Source: Ignavibacteriales bacterium (lineage in GTDB: Bacteria > Bacteroidota > Ignavibacteria > Ignavibacteriales > Ignavibacteriaceae). From it: a stretch of 9,777 nucleotides of DNA. The translations under genes and the position numbers were made by a program. The stretch's first letter is position 1, and every line of letters begins with the position of its first letter. The stretch spans positions 1 to 9,777 of the forward strand of contig PLNZ01000110.1 of assembly GCA_003142915.1 (NCBI GenBank), given 5' to 3'. The notes beneath the pieces were generated by a model. It saw only the letters and a list, made by a program, of their open reading frames with translations, was not told the origin of the DNA and did no database searches. Below, piece by piece: positions 7,298-9,777 of this stretch.

Positions 7298-7573
7298 TTA
7301 CTCGTGTACCCCATGTTCTTCAAGCCCATCTTTGTGCCCTTCGTCGTATCCTTCATCGTAGCCTTTCTGTTTAGCTTCAACCAGTTTCTTGTCATCTTGT
7401 TCGGCGATTCCCAGCCCGATTTTTAGAATATCCGCGAAACTTTTCCCGTCAACTTCTTTACTTTTGGTCAGCCGATCATATAGTTCTTTTGACACTCGGC
7501 AACTCACTGTCGGGTGGCTATTTTCGTATTTTATTCTTGAGGGTGGTGCTTTTCTCTTTGATTTTCCGGACAT
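7298..7573 (-). CDS. Ribbon-helix-helix DNA-binding protein (CopG/Arc type)
   Basis: A 91-residue protein with a basic N-terminus (SGKSKRK), the RHH beta strand PTVSCRVS (21-28), helix A KELYDRLTKSKE and helix B SFADILKIGLG (about 45-55). This is the pattern of dimeric RHH repressors and antitoxins. The acidic C-terminal tail contains the near-repeat GYDEGYDEGHKDG (71-83) seen in many such proteins. The frame opens 18 bases further upstream at a TTG, but AGGAGA lies between that and the ATG at 7573, so the ATG is the start. Four tandem TTTACCATA-like repeats upstream are likely operators for autoregulation. The 299-residue gene follows on the same strand. An antitoxin role is possible, but no toxin is recognised. 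Confidence 0.85.
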   Translation of the reverse strand: MSGKSKRKAPPSRIKYENSHPTVSCRVSKELYDRLTKSKEVDGKSFADILKIGLGIAEQDDKKLVEAKQKGYDEGYDEGHKDGLEEHGVHE

Positions 7574-7986
7574 TGGTTCTCTCCTAACCAAAATTATCGC
7601 AATTTATCTATAGTTTACCATATATGTTTGCCATAGGAGATTACCATATGACGTTTACCATAGTTCTTTTTAATGTTCCGACCAATAAATTCGTATCTAA
7701 ATGAAATTATAACCTGGATAATTTATTTGATAAGTTTTTTTTGCACTAATATTTTAACTTGAGAACCCCTCCCCCTCTCCAACTCAAATCGCTATCGCGG
7801 AGATGCGGATACGGCATTACTAATTTTCCACGTGATTTAGCGCTTACTCAAGTCATGACCGAATTAAAGAATATCCGGAAAGGTTGTTTTACTAAAAGGA
7901 AATTAAAAAGATAACAAATTTACTCTGGCGAAGAGCGCCATCAGCCCGCTGGTTGGACCGCCAGACAACGATATTTTGTTGCCTAT
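7574..7986. other. Intergenic region between RHH and HTH genes
   Basis: No gene is supported here. It contains the RHH ribosome-binding site, a candidate -10 GATAAT on the minus strand (7598-7593), the tandem repeats at 7614-7662, a pyrimidine-only tract at 7766-7779 (CCCCTCCCCCTCTCC type, common in intergenic DNA) and a hairpin-forming segment at 7924-7965. In that segment TCTGGCG (7924-7930) can pair either with CGCCA (7936-7940) or with CGCCAGA (7959-7965). The hairpin lies 3' of the HTH gene, but no convincing uridine run follows it. Confidence 0.5.
7614..7662. repeat. Four tandem TTTACCATA repeats, probable RHH operator array
   Basis: TTTACCATA (7614-7622), TTTGCCATA (7627-7635), ATTACCATA (7640-7648) and TTTACCATA (7654-7662) start 13, 13 and 14 bp apart, in the same orientation, 41 bp upstream of the RHH start codon. 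The first copy falls where the -35 of a GATAAT promoter would lie. RHH proteins commonly bind such tandem short repeats as chains of dimers. A copy in opposite orientation, TATGGTAAC, lies at 8209-8217 upstream of the HTH gene. Confidence 0.7.
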
Positions 7987-8178
7987 TCAATGGTCCTTTA
8001 TCCACTGAATAAGTTCCTCTTTAAGAAATACACGCTTTTTGCCAATTTTGTGGGAAGCAAGACCTTGGTTCATCAATCGATATATAGTCTGGTGGCTGAC
8101 GCCGAGGAATTCCTGAGTTTCTTGAAATGTCATGTGTATTCTTTGATTCTCTTGTGAGTTATTTTGTTCCTTAGCCAA
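7987..8178 (-). CDS. Excisionase-type helix-turn-helix protein (HTH_17)
   Basis: A 63-residue protein consisting almost entirely of a MerR/excisionase-like DNA-binding domain: TFQETQEFLGVSHQTIYRLMNQG (about 17-39) followed by the wing SHKIGKKRVFLKEELIQWI (42-60). The frame is open further upstream, but a GGGAGG ribosome-binding site lies 6 bases before a TTG at 8178, so I chose that start; an internal ATG at 8133 lacks such a site. Family members act as recombination directionality factors or small repressors. With no integrase nearby, the role as excisionase is not shown. A TATGGTAAC sequence resembling the RHH repeats lies about 30 bp upstream, hinting at shared control. Confidence 0.85.
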   Translation of the reverse strand: MAKEQNNSQENQRIHMTFQETQEFLGVSHQTIYRLMNQGLASHKIGKKRVFLKEELIQWIKDH

Positions 8179-8242
8179 ATGTGACCTCCCTATTGTTAAC
8201 CTAGATAGTATGGTAACCAATAAAATAGACATGAGGCACAAA

Positions 8243-8270
8243 TGGACTATATGATATTATATGGTATAAT
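8243..8270 (+). promoter_or_regulatory. Extended -10 promoter for the plus-strand gene pair
   Basis: A perfect TATAAT (8265-8270) is preceded by TGG (8262-8264), giving an extended -10 element, with a weak -35 TGGACT (8243-8248) at 16 bp. Transcription would start near 8277, about 70 bases before the ATG at 8348. Confidence 0.6.
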
Positions 8271-8347
8271 ACGATACACAAAAATCTTAAATAGACTTAT
8301 AGTTTATCGCCTCAAGGACTTTACAAAATACTTCAAAGGAGTAATAT

Positions 8348-8905
8348 ATGCTAACTAACATTAGTAACCTGAATTGTGTTTCGTGCCCTGCATTACGCTT
8401 ACGGGATGTTGAGCGGATTAAAGTTGTTGAACGGATGCGAACACAGGCGCTAGAAAAATTCGGTGGTAAATCGGCCTGTATAATCCTCCTTTGTGAATCT
8501 ACTCCGGCACATGCCTTTGTATATGACCTCAACTCGAACTCTAATTTACGTAAGAATTTGAGAAAGGAACTTGTGCCCGGGGGGAGCGATGAGGCCTTGT
8601 TTACTTACTTGAATAATCATCGTATTTGGATCGTCGACTGTGCCCTTTGCCCGGTACATTTACTTAAAAATAATACGGACAAACGCTCGGCAGCGACAAT
8701 TTGTTTGGAAAGGCACAATGTTGTAAACCTCCAAGCTGAGAAAAATGCGAAATTGGTGACAATTTTCCCGGTTCACCGCGGTTTCAAAAAACGGGACTTA
8801 CCTTCAATTGCGCAACGGGTAATAATCAACTTTCCTTTTTCAAATCTCGCCGGTCTGAAAGAATTTGTTGAAAGTCAGAGATGCAACTCATCAGAAGATA
8901 TATAA
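8348..8905 (+). CDS. Orphan protein with an ESTPA motif, possibly of uracil-DNA-glycosylase-like fold
   Basis: A 185-residue protein with a good start: AAGGAG 6 bases before the ATG. A short cysteine pair C10-x2-C13 opens the protein. A hydrophobic strand ACIILLCESTPAHAFVYD (43-60) is followed by a helical basic part and then RIWIVDCALCPVHLL (92-106), with C98 and C101. The layout of a strand ending in ES-x-P-A and an aromatic residue, then a second strand with VD and PV, recalls a group of hypothetical proteins related to the uracil-DNA-glycosylase superfamily. That is a pattern impression, and I cannot confirm catalytic residues. The next gene follows 21 bases downstream, so the two probably share a transcript from the promoter at 8243-8270. 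Confidence 0.8.
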   Translation: MLTNISNLNCVSCPALRLRDVERIKVVERMRTQALEKFGGKSACIILLCESTPAHAFVYDLNSNSNLRKNLRKELVPGGSDEALFTYLNNHRIWIVDCALCPVHLLKNNTDKRSAATICLERHNVVNLQAEKNAKLVTIFPVHRGFKKRDLPSIAQRVIINFPFSNLAGLKEFVESQRCNSSEDI

Positions 8906-8930
8906 TGAATTGGCAATGAAACTTCTATGA
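8903..8930 (+). promoter_or_regulatory. Overlapping stop/start ladder between the two plus-strand genes
   Basis: The upstream gene ends TAATG (stop 8903-8905, ATG 8905). That ATG opens a four-codon frame ending in TGA at 8917-8919, overlapping an ATG at 8916. This opens another four-codon frame ending in TGA at 8928-8930, overlapping the ATG at 8927 of the next gene. Each step is a standard termination-reinitiation geometry. Confidence 0.45.
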
Positions 8931-9331
8931 TAAACAAATACGTTCGTAATGCAGTGCCAATCTACCCGGGTATTTCTGAACAATCTGAAGGCCTAAATGC
9001 ACTAATGAGCAATATCGGAACCGGGGAGTATTCGGTCTACAAAGGTACGCTCGTATTTTGGGATGTGGACCATGATGTACGCGTGCTAACATTTATCGAC
9101 AATAACGAAATGCTGATTCCCCGTATATTGGCTGTTTCAGAGAGTAAAGCTTTCCTCAATATTCTATGGCTGGGTAAGATCCCCAATTTCCCCAAAGAGG
9201 TTAAAGGGGTTAACGAGAAATTACCTGATCTGGTGGAGGTAGCCGGAGATGACTGGCGGGTCCAATCCTGTAAAACCTCAAGCCGTATTTGGCTGCCGAT
9301 TCTTAAGGTTTACATGCTGAAGGCTCTTTGA
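8927..9331 (+). CDS. Unrecognised 134-residue protein
   Basis: No family is recognised. The predicted protein is small, soluble and rich in probable beta strands (GTLVFWDVDHDVRVLTFID at about 40-58, then AFLNILWLG), and ends with a hydrophobic RIWLPILKVYMLKAL. There is no signal peptide or clear catalytic motif. The ATG has no good ribosome-binding site. It is reached from the upstream gene through a ladder of overlapping stop and start codons (8903-8930), which suggests translation by reinitiation. It therefore probably depends on expression of the gene before it. Confidence 0.7.
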   Translation: MINKYVRNAVPIYPGISEQSEGLNALMSNIGTGEYSVYKGTLVFWDVDHDVRVLTFIDNNEMLIPRILAVSESKAFLNILWLGKIPNFPKEVKGVNEKLPDLVEVAGDDWRVQSCKTSSRIWLPILKVYMLKAL

Positions 9332-9470
9332 CCCAGGCGTTTGGGGATAGGGCATTTAAGGGGAACACTTCGGTGACAATAAAAAATGGTTTTTAGGAAC
9401 TGTTTAGTCATTGTCCATAATGCTGGCATACAATGATTCAATATTGTAAATATATGGTGGGGAAACTATA

Positions 9471-9501
9471 AAAACCGGGAATAATCTTCCCGCGTTTTCT
9501 T
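9471..9501 (+). terminator. Rho-independent terminator, probably bidirectional
   Basis: The stem CGGGAA (9476-9481) and TTCCCG (9487-9492) closes a 5-base loop TAATC. AAAAC before and GTTTT after extend the stem past one bulged C. TTTTCTTTG follows on the plus strand, and AAAA on the left gives a T run for minus-strand transcripts. It lies about 140 bases after the last plus-strand stop, leaving a long 3' tail. Confidence 0.7.
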
Positions 9502-9741
9502 TGTATAATTGAGACTGACCCCCGGGGGGTATGAGACAATGCCAAATTTAATCACCTAATGGAACGCTAAATAGCTGTCCCAATATTTGCTTGCTTATCG
9601 TGGATTTATTTTGAGTGTAAAACGCAAATTTGACGACGCAACCATAGATTGTGTCGTGCACCACCTAAGGTCGTGTCGCGAACAATTTAAAACCGGGGTG
9701 AAATTGGCCCCAATAAATCCAATTATCTTACACGTTTTAGT

Positions 9742-9759
9742 GTGACCATCGTTGGTCAC
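9742..9759. repeat. GTGACCA-TCGT-TGGTCAC inverted repeat
   Basis: Perfect 7-bp arms around a 4-base loop, with no T run after it, so an operator, recombination or RNA-structure role is likelier than a terminator. GGTCACC (9754-9760) may also pair with GGTGAC at 9772-9777, continuing beyond the window. Confidence 0.45.
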
Positions 9760-9777
9760 CTATTGAAAATTGGTGAC

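Larger units (their letters stand above)
9332..9777. other. 446-bp region without a supported gene
   Basis: I find no frame with both a ribosome-binding site and plausible protein. It holds an intrinsic terminator (9471-9501), a GACCCCCGGGGGG run (9517-9529), a GTGACCA-TCGT-TGGTCAC inverted repeat (9742-9759) and the sequence GGTGAC at the window edge, which could pair with GGTCACC at 9754-9760 in a structure extending outside. GTGAC/GTCAC motifs also dominate the region at 6141-6234. Confidence 0.5.

Noticed and set aside
7574..7591. Upstream TTG start for the RHH protein
   Set aside because: The AGGAGA ribosome-binding site lies inside this extension and is correctly spaced for the ATG at 7573.
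7614..7662. Tandem repeats as plasmid replication iterons
   Set aside because: No replication initiator gene is in the window, and an RHH gene starts 41 bp away, so an operator array is the simpler reading.
7614..7662. CRISPR array
   Set aside because: Repeat units are 9 bp with 4-5 bp spacers, far too short, and there is no cas gene.
7924..7965. Intrinsic terminator of the HTH gene
   Set aside because: Alternative stems exist, but the T-rich stretch is about 14 bases away from the stem on the minus strand, so termination is unsupported.
8287..8532. Minus-strand 81-residue frame opposite the ESTPA gene
   Set aside because: Antisense to a gene with a strong promoter and ribosome-binding site; it has no start signal of its own.
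9611..9745. Plus-strand TTG frame of 44 residues
   Set aside because: No ribosome-binding site or recognisable motif; it ends inside the inverted repeat at 9742-9759.

Overview
The window is bacterial: all genes have Shine-Dalgarno-type starts, several use GTG or TTG, and the promoters look sigma70-like. Base composition is AT-leaning. It reads as accessory DNA: an insertion sequence, an orphan helicase-nuclease operon, two small DNA-binding regulators and several orphan proteins, with no housekeeping gene, rRNA or tRNA. Taxonomy cannot be fixed from the sequence. My impression that the orphan proteins resemble ones found in Chloroflexota/Dehalococcoidia is weak and rests on memory only.

Layout. 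(1) 1-1483 is an apparently complete insertion sequence. Its 25-bp ends are perfect inverted repeats (1-25 and 1459-1483), and the left end coincides with the first base of the window. It encodes a zinc-ribbon DDE transposase of IS6-like type and, overlapping its stop by ATGA, a 59-residue single-span membrane protein. (2) 1616-5878, minus strand, is a two-gene operon. The first gene encodes a 1265-residue protein with two zinc-binding modules, a Vsr/DUF559-type PD-(D/E)XK nuclease domain, a RecQ-type DEAH helicase and a long C-terminal region. The second, three bases downstream, encodes a 153-residue coiled-coil protein read from a TTG start. A strong promoter (TTGACC-17 bp-TATAAT) lies at 6024-6052. 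(3) 5879-6284 is a 406-bp intergenic region rich in palindromes, including two related TTGCG...CGCAA palindromes on either side of that promoter. (4) 6285-7573, minus strand, holds an unrecognised 299-residue protein behind a ribbon-helix-helix regulator gene, which is preceded by four tandem 9-bp repeats at 13-14 bp spacing. (5) 7987-8178, minus strand, is a small excisionase-type helix-turn-helix protein. (6) 8348-9331, plus strand, carries two orphan genes behind an extended -10 promoter, linked by an unusual ladder of overlapping stop and start codons. (7) 9332-9777 has no gene I can support, but has an intrinsic terminator and further inverted repeats.

How it may work together. The best candidate for an undescribed system is the helicase-nuclease plus coiled-coil operon. 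The domain fusion, the lack of chromosomal repair partners and the neighbouring mobile and accessory genes all suggest a DNA-targeting defence or genome-maintenance module. That is inference; nothing in the sequence shows activity against phage or plasmids. The RHH and HTH proteins with their repeat arrays look like the control circuitry of a mobile or integrated island, but no integrase, relaxase or replication protein lies inside the window.
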